A DNA stretch of 64,000 bases from Phascolomyces articulosus (taxonomy: Eukaryota; Mucoromycota; Mucoromycetes; Mucorales; Lichtheimiaceae): NCBI GenBank assembly GCA_025677815.1, contig JAIXMP010000023.1:678846-742845 (forward strand), read 5' to 3'. Positions within the stretch are counted from its first letter, which is position 1. The number at the start of each line of letters is the position of its first letter. Made by a program: the position numbers and the translations under genes. Shown piece after piece: positions 12,301 through 24,304 of this stretch. The notes under the pieces were generated by a model. The model searched no databases and was not told the DNA's origin. It was given only the letters and a program-made list of their open reading frames with translations.

Positions 12301-13773
12301 GATAATTGATTGCCATTGTCATCGAAAAATATACCTTGCTTATTATTTATAGTATGCTGAGCGTCTACACAAGCATATTATGATTGTCTTTGGTAGCATC
12401 TTCTTCAGTACTACTTCAACCATCAATATTGTAGTTCGTATGTGGTTTTTTGTTGAAGAACCACCATTATATAAAAACTCTCTTCACCAGCGACGCGTGC
12501 TAAACAGTGCAAATCTTGGATGTGGCATGTTTGTGTTATGCTTCACCGCAATATATAAATAAGAAAACTTAAAAGTACTTAGTTAAGAAATAAGTAAAAG
12601 AAAAAGAGTTATTACAGATTCTTCAAGCTCATTGTAGTTTAGTTCCTAAGTCTTCTGAATGGATTTATTCTGTTAGTCTATCATGAAACGAGCAAATTTA
12701 TAATATTTCGAGTCAACCTCATTACTGTTTCTTATTTCAAAATACATGCTTCACATCTGATCCTGGTCTTAAACGATAGGTCAAATAATTGAATCTATCA
12801 ATCCAATACATCATAATATCTTTACGCATTACAAACGTCAGTACACATATTTGTGTTTGTTGTGTTCACATTATAACTCTTTTTTTGAGTCTCCGACCAT
12901 TCAAATAATAACAAAATTAAGCAAACTTGGATAAATGCACACCTTTTTTTTTTTTTTTTACAGTAAACATCTTCTGCTATAACTCAGAGTCATTATATCA
13001 GCTGTAAGAATATAATATTTATTAATTAGTATATTTAATGTATGCATTGATATATATATATATCTATATACTATCAATATGTACAAAATATAAAAATAAA
13101 AACTCATCAATTACTACTGGTAACGCTCCTAAGTGTATCAAATATGAAATAATGCAATGGCAGTTCAATATATGATGTCTATGCATTATAATTATGTTTG
13201 ATCAATGTTTATTTTTATATACGAATATCTAGACCTAATAAGATCAAACTGGTTACGAACAAAACTATTTCTGGTAACCACTATTATTCAAGGCAGTAAA
13301 TGTAATGTTTTTACTTACATACACGACACATGATATTATGTCACATGACTGTTCGATAAGTAATGTCTTTTATCAAATTCAAAGGGTTTTTAGTCCTAGT
13401 AAGATATTATACTAAAAATTCTACAAATTTAATGCCCTTTTGATTATAGCAACAGCTGTTATTGTTCAAGAAATATTTCTTCATAATAAAATTCTATTGG
13501 GCTTTCTGGGTACACTTTACAAATTTCCAACTTATTCCAAGTACGTGCATAATAACCTGTTAACCTGTTTGGTATGAAAGTTACACGAAAATTTCAACAA
13601 GCCACAAAAAAATAAAAATTCCTGCCGCTCCAAAGTTAGAAATACAGCCCAAAAAGAAACTTTTTTTTTTTGTGTGCTGTTTCTTCTCTGTCCCTCAAAT
13701 CCTTTTTTTTTTCGATCAGTAACAACTACAACAACTTATACACTTATAGAGCAAATAAACAGGATAAACAAAA
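9345..13773. other. 4.4-kb gene desert
   Basis: AT-rich, poly-A/T-rich sequence. Short ORFs at 11557-11751 (+) and 12380-12562 (+) have no motif, and flanking splice sites do not extend them. A segment near 13435-13520 resembles one near 46080-46170 (see repeat entry). The last 100 bases before 13774 are pyrimidine-rich and are the likely promoter or 5' UTR of NOG1. Confidence 0.6.
13435..13520. repeat. Dispersed repeat, copy 1
   Basis: This shares TTATTGTTCAAGAAA, then TTC..TAATAAAA, then TTCTGGGTA in the same order and spacing with 46080-46170. Similarity seems to continue more weakly on both sides. No coding sense was recognised, so it is probably the remnant of a dispersed element. Confidence 0.5.
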
Positions 13774-16227
13774 ATGTCATCGCTTTACAACTTTAAAAAG
13801 ATCGAACCGGTACCCACGGCTTCTGACTTTATTGATATTATCCTTTCAAAGACTCAACGAAAGACACCTACTGTGATTCGCAAGAACTATAACATTGGCC
13901 GTATTCGTCAGTTTTATATGCGCAAGGTCAAATTCACTCAAGATAGTTTTGAAGAGAAATTTAAGAATATTTTGGACGAATTCCCCAAGTTAGATGTAGG
14001 TTTTTTTTTTTACCGGGATCTACCAATTTGACTTTTACTTACCTACATATATTTTCTTACAGGACGTCCATCCATTCTATGCTGATCTTATGAATGTTTT
14101 ATACGACAAGGATCACTACAAGTTGGCTCTGGGCCAAATCAATACTGCACGTCATTTGATTGATCAAGTTGCAAAAGATTACGTTCGTTTGCTTAAATTT
14201 GGTGATTCTTTGTATCGTTGTAAACAACTGAAACGAGCTGCTTTGGGAAGGTAAACTGAGACAGTAAATAAAATAGAAGAGAAAAGTGGACAAGAGAAAG
14301 ATATCAATCAATGGAAATACCAATACGTGGTTTTCTTTATATTAGAATGGCCACGATTATGAAGCGTCAAAAGGATAGTTTAGCATACTTGGAACAAGTT
14401 CGACAACATTTATCCCGTCTTCCATCAATTGATCCCAATACTCGTACATTGTTGATTTGTGGTTATCCCAATGTGGGCAAGTCTAGTTTCATTAACAAAA
14501 TTACTCGGGCCGATGTCGATGTTCAACCTTATGCATTTACCACGAAATCTTTATTTGTTGGTCATATGGATTACAAGTATATGCGATGGCAAGTAATTGA
14601 TACACCTGGTATATTGGATCATCCTTTGGAAGAACGTAATACCATTGAAATGCAATCAATTACTGCTATGGCTCATTTGCGATCATGTATCATGTATTTT
14701 ATGGATTTGTCTGAACAGTGTGGTTATAGCATTGAAGACCAGGTAAAAAAAAGGCTATTTGATAAAATATTAGAGAATTACTGTAATAAGAAAATGTAAA
14801 CTAATGGTATAAATGTATATTTTTTTAGATCAAACTTTTCCATAATATCAAGCCACTCTTTGCCAATAAACCCATTATTCTTGTAATTAACAAGATTGAT
14901 CAAGTCAAGCCTGAAGATCTTCCTGCTGAACAACGTGCTTGGATTGAAGAAATCATGAACCAAGATAATGCTACAGTATTGACCATGTCATGTTATAATG
15001 AAGAAGGTGTAATGAATGTTCGAAATAGTGCATGTGACAAGTTATTGGCTGCTCGTGTTGAAATGAAGATGGCTGGTAATAAAATTAATGATGTTATCAA
15101 CAAGATCCATCTCGCTACACCTACTGCTAGAGATGGCATCGTAAGTTTTATATTTCATAATCGAAGGAATCGTCCAGTATATATATATATTTAAAAGATA
15201 CTTATCGTGTTTGCATTTAATATAATCATTTAGGCTCGATTGCCAAACATTCCTGATGGAGCATTGAGTAAGACCAAGTATGATCCTAACGATCCTAACC
15301 GACCTAAATTGGAGAAGGATCTTGAAGTAGAAGCTGGAGGTGCTGGTGTTTATAGCGTGGATGTCAAGAAGAAATACTTACTTGCTGATGAAGATTGGAA
15401 GTATGATACCATCCCTGAACTTTGGGAGGGCCACAATGTTGCAGACTTTATTGATCCTGAGATTGAAGAGAAATTGGAAGCTCTTGAACGTGAAGAAGAG
15501 CGTCTTGAGAAGGAAGGATTTTATGATAACAATGAACCTATTGTAAGTTGTATAGAGGTGACATTTTGAAAGATTGTTAGATTGGAGAAAAATGGAGTCC
15601 AGTGTATATAGTAACCATTTATTATTTTTATCATTATTAGATGGATTCAGATGAAGAAGAACTTCGAAGCACAGCAGATGCTATTCGTGAACGCAAGAAA
15701 CTTATTGTTCAAGCCCATCGTCTTGCACGTGGTTCCAAGACAGCCATCGTTCCTAAGAAGGTTCTTGCTAAGGTAAAAAAAAAATGTTTCCACTTTTTTC
15801 TGGGGGGTTTTTTTTAAAAAAAAATTCATTGCACATACTAAAAAAATGGATGTAAAAATATTAGAACGCTACCGTGGATGAAATGAATGAACATTTGAGT
15901 AAAATGGGTATTGATGCAGATGCTGCTGTGGAACGTACACGTGCCAGTGCTGCAGGTCGTAAACGTACTCGACAAGAAGCAATTCCTGATGAAGCTGTCA
16001 AGGAAGCTGATGCGGCTATTCGAGACGAAGTTGTTACTCGTGAAATGAGCAACCTTGGTTTCCGCAACGTCAAACAAAAGAAGGAAGCTGATAAGCAAAA
16101 GAAATTGGTCCAAGTTCAAAACAATAAGTTTGGTAAGCGAGGCGAATCAGATCGCTCTATCCAAACCAAGATGCCAAAACATTTATTCAGTGGCAAGACT
16201 TCAATGGGTTCTCGCGATCGCCGATAA
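13774..16227 (+). CDS. NOG1: Nucleolar GTP-binding protein 1 (60S ribosome biogenesis GTPase)
   Basis: Seven exons (13774-13995, 14063-14250, 14346-14742, 14829-15140, 15234-15542, 15641-15772, 15865-16227) join to 640 residues, close to yeast Nog1 (about 647). Nog1 is an Obg/TrmE-class GTPase that joins pre-60S particles in the nucleolus and inserts its C-terminal tail in the polypeptide exit tunnel. Visible here: N-terminal helical bundle (opens [19 protein letters not shown]), G1 GYPNVGKSS (176-184), the [15 protein letters not shown]3 segment, G4 NKID, the acidic/coiled middle with long [10 protein letters not shown] runs, and the basic C-terminus ending [16 protein letters not shown]. 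The start is supported by conservation of the first residues and a pyrimidine-rich leader. All motifs are intact and single-copy housekeeping status is expected. It converges with HMG-CoA synthase (gap about 520 bp). Confidence 0.96.
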
Positions 16228-16749
16228 ACACATGCCAAAAAACCAAAACCAAAAACTCCATCCATTTTCTTTTTCTTGTTATCTCATTCCCTTTATCCAT
16301 CTTCAAAAAACTAATTGCTTCCTTTCTGTATTGATTTACTTTTTTCTTATCGTGTTTCTTTTTTTCCCTTTATTTTAACTTGCATCCATGATACAAATAT
16401 ATATATATATCGCATCTCTATTTTCTGTTACAAAAAAACATACATATACTAAAAAAATTCATCGTATTTTCGATTATAATATTATTAAAGAGTTTTTACT
16501 AAATGAAAGTTAAATTAAGAAAACGAAACAAAAGATAAATTATGGGATGCAGCCAAAACGTTTTGCATATGTTGTATGTTATATATGTTAATATGTGCAT
16601 TTACGTAAAAATGTCATGGATGTTGTTGCAAGTGTGGTAGTATTTGTGCGTTAATGGATAAAATAAAATAAAACAAAAAAGCTCAACAATAAAGTGGAAC
16701 ATTAGACAAGTTGGAAAAGACAAGGGACAAAAAAAGGGGATTAATTAAA
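16228..16749. other. Convergent 3' intergenic region
   Basis: This lies between the stops of NOG1 (+) and HMG-CoA synthase (-). It is T-rich then A-rich, as expected for two opposed 3' UTRs; no ORF or RNA gene is seen. Confidence 0.6.
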
Positions 16750-18771
16750 TTAGTCCTTGCGCTTATAGAAACGTCTCCACTTGTCATCAATCTTTTCAAT
16801 ATAGTAAACACCAGAAGCGATATGATCCAAGCTACCAACAGGTGTATAGTCACAAGCATTATGAGTGGATTCACGAATCTTCATAGCCTAAATGCCCCGT
16901 TAAGATGATTAATTGGTGTGAGTAAAATCCGTGAATAATTGAGTGAAATTTTCCTTTCATTTTTTAAATTAAAATGTTACACATACTTCAGCAAACTCTT
17001 CTGGCTTGGAATGAGTACGAGCAGCCAAACGTTCACGCAAGTTCAATTTTTCCTTGATATCTGAAGTGTCACTGTTGATACGGAATGAAACCATGGAAGC
17101 AGCTAAACCAGAACCATAGGAATACAACAAGACTCGCTTTCCTTGAAGAGTTTCAGAGTCAACTTCAGAAACAAGGGATGCAAGGCCGGCCCAAACAGCA
17201 GCAGTATACATGTTACCAATCTGCTTGGGAACAAAGGCTGCAGGACCGACCTTTTGTGCATAACCAGCCTTTGTAAAACCAACACAAGCCTTTTCTAAAT
17301 CACGATTTTCCAATGATTGACCATAGGTCAATTCACCAAATTGTTGGATAGGGGCGTATTTTTCATTTTCACGATCACGTAAATAATCATTATATGACTA
17401 GAAATATGCATAAATATATCATTTGAGATATGTCAGTTATTACATGAAATATTTAAAGTGTATCATCCTTTTTTTCCTCTTCATTTCTCGACAAAGATAA
17501 CGTCTTTCACGCATACACACGCCCCCTGACACTCATTATTTCTCTTGAACCAAATTACTTACAGCACGAGCAAATGATTTGTTAACAAGCTTGGCATAGG
17601 GTGAATGGCAAACAACATAGTCAATATCATCCATACAAGTATGTTCCTTGTTCAATTGCTTGCCAAGACGAGTCATATAACGGTTGTAACAGGTATCAAA
17701 GGCACGAAGATAACAAACGTTAGAGAATTTGCCATCAACAACAGGATATTCAGAATGCATATCAGGTTTATAAAAGTCATAAGCATGTTCCATATGTGTA
17801 CTACGGAGACCTATTAAAATAAAGTTTTGTGTTATGTTAATAATTCACCTCCTCGAAGAAAACAACTCTTTACGCACAGCCAACCAGACCATCCTTCCTC
17901 CTTCTCTATCCCCTCCTTAAGTTCATTTCCTATTCTAACGAATCAGTATAAATAAAAAGAATATTGTTGACTCTCTTATTTTACCTCGTTCCAATACGAC
18001 AGGAGCATTGGGACCAATTACCATAGCAACAACACCAGCACCCGAAGTAGGACGGGCGGCTCCTGAAGCATATAAAGCTAAATCACCAGCAATGACAATG
18101 GCCTTACGACCATCCCAAGAAGAAGATTCAATCCAGTTCACAGCATTGGAAAAAGCACTAAAACCACCATAGCATGCATTGGTAGTATCAATACCTTCAA
18201 TTTCAGTGTTACCATGTTCGGCAAACAAAGTCATCAAAGTGGTTTTGACTGATTTGGACTTGTCAATAATTGTTTCAGTACCCACTTCCAAACGGCCAAT
18301 ATCACTATAAGAATAGTTGTACTTTTCCATCAAAGATTGGACAGCTAATATACAATAAATAGAGTGTGAGACCAACACATGTGATTAATTAATAACAACA
18401 CGACAGAGAGCAAAGAAAAGATATATTCGCTTGATGAACATATAAATGAACTTTACCAGTCAAACATATAGATTGAATATCTTCACGGTCATCAATGAAG
18501 GCCATCTTTTCTTGACCTAAACCAATCGTGTATTTTCCCGAGCTAACACCATCAAAGGTTTCCATCTCGGATTGTTCAACACACTATTCCATGGGTTGAT
18601 AAGCAAATGGGGTTTTTGTATTTTCATTTCGTGATGAGAAAGAAAAGTGGAGATAGAATAGTTGTGAAAAAAGAACAAGAAACTAGTAATACATACTCTT
18701 GAAGGGAAATACATATCCATGGCCAAGATGCCAACATTTTGAGGAAAATGTTCAAAGTTAGATTGAGTCAT
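16750..18771 (-). CDS. ERG13: Hydroxymethylglutaryl-CoA synthase
   Basis: Six exons on minus (18771-18697, 18583-18457, 18344-17985, 17810-17563, 17397-16987, 16887-16750) give 452 residues, the size of fungal cytosolic HMGS. The enzyme condenses acetyl-CoA with acetoacetyl-CoA to HMG-CoA, the second step of the mevalonate/ergosterol pathway. Catalytic residues are readable: the general-base Glu in [12 protein letters not shown] (E91), the nucleophile Cys in [12 protein letters not shown] (C125), and His in [11 protein letters not shown] (H256). The N-terminus [14 protein letters not shown] and the C-terminal [16 protein letters not shown] are standard for the family. No transit peptide precedes the domain, so it is cytosolic. 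No break or odd codon was found. The symbol follows yeast usage. Confidence 0.96.
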
Positions 18772-19307
18772 TGTGAGATGAAAGTGAAGTAAAGAAGAAA
18801 AAGAATTTTTTTTTTTACGAGTTTAAAAAAAGGGGAGAAAAGGGTAGAGGGATCGTTTTGCGCGGTGAGAAGATAAACACCAAAAAAAGAATTCGCGTCG
18901 TATCATCACAACAGATTTTATGTAGGACAAGCCAAAAAGGCTTTTTTTTTTAAATCGGAGCTTAAGATTTGACTTTTGGAACGGAAACCATTCGGCTGCC
19001 TGTCTGTCCGCATTTTTTTAATAGAATTCAAAATGATGCAACAAAATATCAACCAATCCAATTCATTTGTTTGATTCGGTGAGCAAGACCGAAGATTTAT
19101 TATTATTAGTTGTTTGTAACATGGAGATAAAATTCTCAAGTAAAAAAAGAAGTGGAGGATTGGGTTGGATGGGTATATTGTATAATGCTTGTTATTATAG
19201 TATTTTGTTTTCGTATTTTTTAATAATCATAACTTAACAACGATACTATTGATGGGTCGATTGATTAGGAAAAAAAAACTCCGTTAATATAATAATAATG
19301 TCTTATT

Positions 19308-20448
19308 TTATAATATTAATACATACCAATCATGATCTGTTCCTTCGGCTTGACGCGCTTGATCAAAATCTTCCATGGTGATAGTACAATAATCATTCAC
19401 ATTAGCAGGATCTCGATAAATAAATATATCTTGAGTGGGATCATACCCTATTAATATCACATAATGTCCTGATTTTATATATACACATTTTGTCATAAGT
19501 AACCACCTTATCTTTGCGAACAGCCATATACACATACCAATATAATCATCATTCGATATTTTATAAAAGAATTGACCACATACTGATGCCATACATCCTC
19601 GGCCTGCCTTTTATTAAAAAAAAAGTATCTATGAGCCGTTACCCATCATTTTCACCTTTTCAGTATATGATCATTATCATTACCTCACATCGCTCACAGC
19701 GTAATAGTCTCGCATTGACAAGTACAATGATTGCAAACTGTCGGTTGAATAAAAACCGTTTAAAATCTTTCATAGGTAGTTTCCTACGTTGGATATTTTT
19801 CCATTTCTTATGTTATCAATGTATAGTTTTGAGAATGCTATAAGGAAATTAAATTATCAACACAACTTACATGCGTACAATATGTACAGAACAGCTTTTT
19901 GCACTAGCAAATAACTTATTCACTCTTTTTTGATCTTCATCAAAAGTTGCTTCATAGAACTTAACATCTTTGTATTCTTCTCGTGTACCAAAAACACTTG
20001 TATAAAACGTAAAATCAAATTCATATTTCCGTAGTAAAAATGCAAGATCGATCGTCCAGATACTCGTTAAGCCTATCTCCTCCGCTAATTGTTCAATATT
20101 CGATTCAATCCCTAATCCTTTTAGCATCATAGCTATACATGCTAACCTATTCATCGTTGATTATCAAATATATTTTTTTTAATATCGGATATACTTCTCT
20201 CCTTTTGGATCGTTTTTTTTTCCTTTCCTTCATCATCTACTGTATATTAATCCTGCAATGAATAAACCATATATGTTTATTCTCCTTACCCACAATCCCA
20301 GTCATAATGCTACTTTATTATTAATGAGAATCATGAAATGTTTATTGTAATAATCTTTGAAAAGCGACATGTTTGGTACCTGCATAATATGAGGAATAGA
20401 ATGATGTTCAAAATTATTATAGTTGACTAACTCTTGACTATTGGACAT
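19308..20448 (-). CDS. GUCD1-like protein (guanylyl cyclase domain-containing 1 family, papain-like fold)
   Basis: Six exons on minus: 20448-20380, 20309-20290 (a 20-nt microexon), 20146-19871, 19783-19684, 19607-19538, 19468-19308, giving 231 residues against about 240 in animal GUCD1. Alignment from memory is collinear: HYDWDCGLACIAM, SIWTIDLAFLL, VKFYEATFDEDQKRVN, KDFKRFL..FAIIVLVN, GHYVILIGYD, RDPANVNDYCT, ARQAEGTDHD. The Cys at about 29 in WDCG and the later GHY/RDPA region resemble the Cys and His/Asp arrangement of C39/papain-like proteases. The cyclase name of the family is historical and no cyclase chemistry is evident. Physiological role is unknown. The last exon must read through an apparent GTATGT donor to the stop at 19308, matching the family's C-terminus. 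The gene lies tandem to and downstream of HMG-CoA synthase's promoter side, about 540 bp away. Confidence 0.88.
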
Positions 20449-20702
20449 GGCACCACTTATACTTTTGCTGATGGTAAATTAATAAACGAACGGCTGATTT
20501 ATCCTTGAAAAGAGCACGTATGCATTTTTTTTTGTACAACACCCCTATCCATTGGCACGACTATGGTGTGTATGGAAGACCCAGCGAATAAAATTCTCAT
20601 GTTAAAGTGCGGAATTATATTTTTTGGCCAATGTTAAGACCAAGTATCCAGACTAAGTTAAGGTGTGCTGGGTGTAAATCCTTTTGTACCCTCGTCAACC
20701 TA
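20449..20702. other. Short intergenic stretch upstream of the GUCD1-like gene
   Basis: This carries the GUCD1-like promoter (minus) and ends at the left terminal repeat of the MULE. No ORF was found. Confidence 0.5.
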
Positions 20703-20750
20703 GCCATTTCCCAAAATTTCATGGAAATTCATACCAGATAAATTAATCCT
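20703..20750 (+). repeat. Putative left terminal inverted repeat of MULE
   Basis: The stretch around TTTCCCAAAATTTCATGG at 20707 matches, with a few gaps and changes, the reverse complement of 23908-23955 (TTTCCAAAATTTTAAGG). The match runs about 40 bases and sits just outside the MULE coding remnants on both sides. No clean 8-11 bp target duplication is visible. Confidence 0.5.
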
Positions 20751-20798
20751 CGTAGAGATTTTTTTCTTTTTATAAAATTTAAATTTCAACATTACGAA

Positions 20799-23394
20799 AT
20801 GGACAATACGAATCTTCGCAGATGTACTGGCTGTAAAGGCAATCGCCCACTTGAAATGTTTGTAGCTAATCAAGAAACTTATAACACCTGCCAAAGGCGC
20901 CGTAATCGTCAAAGTGATGTTGGCAAACCATTGCCAAAGAATTTCCCTGTACGATCGACGAAGCAATGGAAATGATTCCTTCTTGTAACGACGACAACGA
21001 TCATGTCGCATATTCTCTCAATGTTTATATTCGTCTTGATGATGATATGTTACAACTAGAGCATGACGAACTTCTGACAGATATTCGTACACGCATCGAA
21101 GCTATTGATGGGTATCATTACTACCAAGAATTCACACCCAATCCAAGGAAGAAGCTTGATCGCACATTTTCTTGTCGTTGTTCCCAAGATTAGGATATAC
21201 AGCAACAAGTAGAAGGGGCAAATCGTAGACAGCTTGATCCCCCCCTTAGAAACCTTTTACTGTGGAGGTCGGATTAATGGACTGATCGATAAACCCAATG
21301 CCTATGTTCATCTCAAAATCAAACATTCTATTGGACATATTGCACGGCCTCCCATCGATATCTATAATGTTGATGATGAAATACGTTTACATATTGAAGA
21401 AACTGCATCACAATGTCTGCTACAACATTATACTAAGATATATTGACTCGGTATCCTGAACAACAAGCACTTGGTGTACTTACGCAACCGCAGGTGTATT
21501 ATTGGTGGAATTGTGCATTTGAAAGGCAATACAAGCTTGATCGTGTCCAATTCATATCTACAGAAATGTCGATAGATAGGGCTATTACACAAGGTGTTCA
21601 AAAGGTAAGTTAATATTAAATTAGTTTATAAAATATAATTTGCTTTGTATATGCATTTTAGGGAGCAATACATAACGGAACGATATATAAAATTCAAGAA
21701 TATGTAGAAGTTTGATAATAGTTACTTAAGTAAAAAATAAATAAAATATAAAATAGAACAGGTTTTTACACAAGTTACCAGTCAATACTCTGGTTTGGGT
21801 TTTGTTATGCCATTGTTTTGTACTATACTTCAATTATCGCAAATGGGAGAAGTGGAAGAGGTTCATGTTGACTCTACTTTTAAAACAAATCGTACTGGAC
21901 ATGAACACTTTGGGATTGTTGCAACAGTAAATGGAGTTGGCGTTCCATTTGCTTATTTTTTGCTAAAAATGACAACTACTACTACTCCTCTTAATAATGC
22001 TCATTGAATTACCAAATCAGATGTCATTGCTTTTTTTTTTTTTACAAAATTGAATGAAATGAGTTTACACCCTAGATTCATGTTTACCGACAAAGATGAG
22101 GATCAGGTAGATGCTATCATGAGAGTATGGGGTGATGCTGCTGTACGACTATGCTTGTGGCATTTGCAACGTGCTCTACACCAACAACTCGCTAAAAACA
22201 AGCTAGTGCATCCCCAGTACAATGTTGATGAAGCTGTTTATCGTTTTTCGTTTATTGATCCGTCGTTCCTCCCTGACGGAAACCAGAACGGAAGAAGATG
22301 TGAAAATGCCAACAATAGAGAAGCTATTGCTGCAATGATGAAAAGGCATTATAATATGCATGCCAGTATTCCGATCGAAGGAGGTATGTACATGATGCTA
22401 TGTAGAAATAGATAATACGTTGATAAATAAATATTAATAAATGTACGTGTTTTATGTTTGTATGTAATTGCTTGAAAAGTCGGTAGTATTTCAAATGATT
22501 GGATTTACGAGTATTGTGTGGAAGAGATGTACAATTTTTGTGTAAGCAAAAATATTGCAGTTGCTTGGGCCCATCTGTATACTGTAGATGGTATACAAGA
22601 TCATGGTGGGATAAATGGGCACATAGTAGTACAGCTGCTATTCCACTTGGCAAAACTACTATGATGATAGAAACGCAGTGGAGAATTCTCAAAAGAAATT
22701 ATCTCGTCAACAACCCCCGACCAAGATTGGATTTACTTGTGTGGATTATTATTCACAAACAATCAACTATTATCAATCATCAATTTTTATTAAAGATTGT
22801 ACATAGAAGACAGCCTCATGACTGGGAAAAATATTTTGTCCTTGAATGGGATGAAAAATCTGGCCGCATTCCTCCTTCACAACCCAATCGTCGTAAACGC
22901 AACCAACAACGACCAGAGAATCCCAATTCAGAGGAGTTATATCGCCCCTCTCTGGAAGATTGGACATGTGGTTGTCCTTTATTTTTTGAAAGTTGCTTCA
23001 TGCTTTGCAAGCATCTAATATCTCGTTACCGTGCAAGCAGAAACCGATCATTGCGCGAAACATCTGGTGCACACGACTATTATATTTGCCGTAATTCCCT
23101 TCCGCCTTACATACAACTTAAAGATGTATGTTTACTAGTATACAAACTGTTGATTTTTATATAGTAATTATTACTCATTGCATTTCTGAACAAAATTTAT
23201 AGAAAAATGAATACCTTTTTCCCTTGATAACCCTTCCACGTGAAGTATTTGCACTTGCACGATCATCAACACCTCGACCACGTCTTCCTACTACTTCTGC
23301 TACCCATCAAGATACATCATCACTTAGAAAAACAACGCCAACACCAACAACATCCCCTATTCGTATTCTTGATTCTGACGAAGAAGATCAAGAA

Positions 23395-23442
<48 letters not shown>

Positions 23443-23697
23443 AATGACGATGACGATGGCGATTCTTGGGCTATGCAGCAAGCTACAGAACGGGAAGTTG
23501 TTGCGGCACGACAAGCTTTAGTTATTGCATACAACAACTACCGTAATACATTAGATTAACGTCAGCATTTGATATGGCACGATGTCGTGGAAAATGACCG
23601 TGTTGATGAATACATGGCTATAGTTGAACAATATCGTAGAAGACGAAGAAGAGATCTTACTTGGGTTGATGATCACCCATATACGCGCTACATCTAA
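20799..23697 (+). pseudogene. Mutator-like (MULE) transposase with N-terminal Cys-rich motif and SWIM zinc finger, broken
   Basis: Cut-and-paste DNA transposase of the MULE family. The start at 20799 (MDNTNLRRCTGCKGNRPLEM) has a C-x2-C...C Cys motif. A frameshift near 20935 leads into the next segment, and another near 21240. DDE parts are visible: first Asp in EVHVDSTFKTNRTGHEH (about 21858), second Asp in FMFTDKDEDQVDAI (about 22078) followed by the C-x-x-H helix CLWHLQRAL, and a candidate Glu in IETQWRILKRNYL (about 22669). A SWIM finger follows (TCGCPLFFESCFMLCKH, 22966-23016), the usual C-terminal mark of MULE proteins. The tail has a poly-Asn run coded by an AAT repeat and ends RYI at 23697. 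In-frame stops lie near 21193, 21446 and 23559. The copy is dead. Confidence 0.85.
23394..23439. repeat. (AAT)n microsatellite coding poly-Asn
   Basis: About 15 AAT units lie in frame within the MULE tail, between an acidic segment and an NKNDDDDGD stretch. Confidence 0.9.
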
Positions 23698-23907
23698 ACC
23701 GTACCATTCGTATTAGTTTTGAACTTTCATATACTTCTTTTTCTTTATACTCTTTCTTTATTCATTATTTTATACGTTATCATTATATTATTATTTTTTA
23801 AATTATCATTAAAACCTATTATGTCTTTATATTAATCACAATATCAAAAAAAAAGCAGTTTTTTATGACACTTAAGTTTTTTAGGGGATTGAAATGGAAA
23901 AATTATT

Positions 23908-23955
23908 TCCCCATAATTTCAGGTTGTAATTCCTTAAAATTTTGGAAACAGCTTC
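23908..23955 (-). repeat. Putative right terminal inverted repeat of MULE
   Basis: Reverse complement partner of 20703-20750; see that entry. Outside it the sequence at once becomes coding-like (23959-24144). Confidence 0.5.
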
Positions 23956-23958
23956 AGG

Positions 23959-24145
23959 TTATCTCCTCCTACTTCTACCACTACTAATCAACAATCAAGC
24001 GACCATCAGGACCGCTCACTCGGCAAACGTAATGACCGCTTACTCGTTCATGAGGATGAATCCCAGTCTGTTTTTATCACTACTGAAAGATCGCCATTGC
24101 GTACGCCCATGAAACGTATGCAATCATACATGAATGATCCAGGGG
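23959..24145 (+). other. Orphan coding-like fragment (Ser/Pro/Thr-rich)
   Basis: One open frame reads LSPPTSTTTNQQSSDHQDRS and ends near SYMNDPG before a GTGCGT donor-like site. It is low-complexity and polar, and may be the N-terminal exon of the next transposase or part of a gene cut by the MULE. No function is recognised. Confidence 0.35.
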
Positions 24146-24304
24146 TGCGTGTTTTTTTATGTAAAGTCGGATTTCTTAGATCTTCAATTTCAGTAATTTT
24201 TGCAAAGGAAAAGCAGTCAACTTTTGCATAAAAATATAAAATAAAAATCGTTAAGCTTTCTAGATAAAGTCAATCACTGTCAACCTTAATATTTATCTTA
24301 AAAC

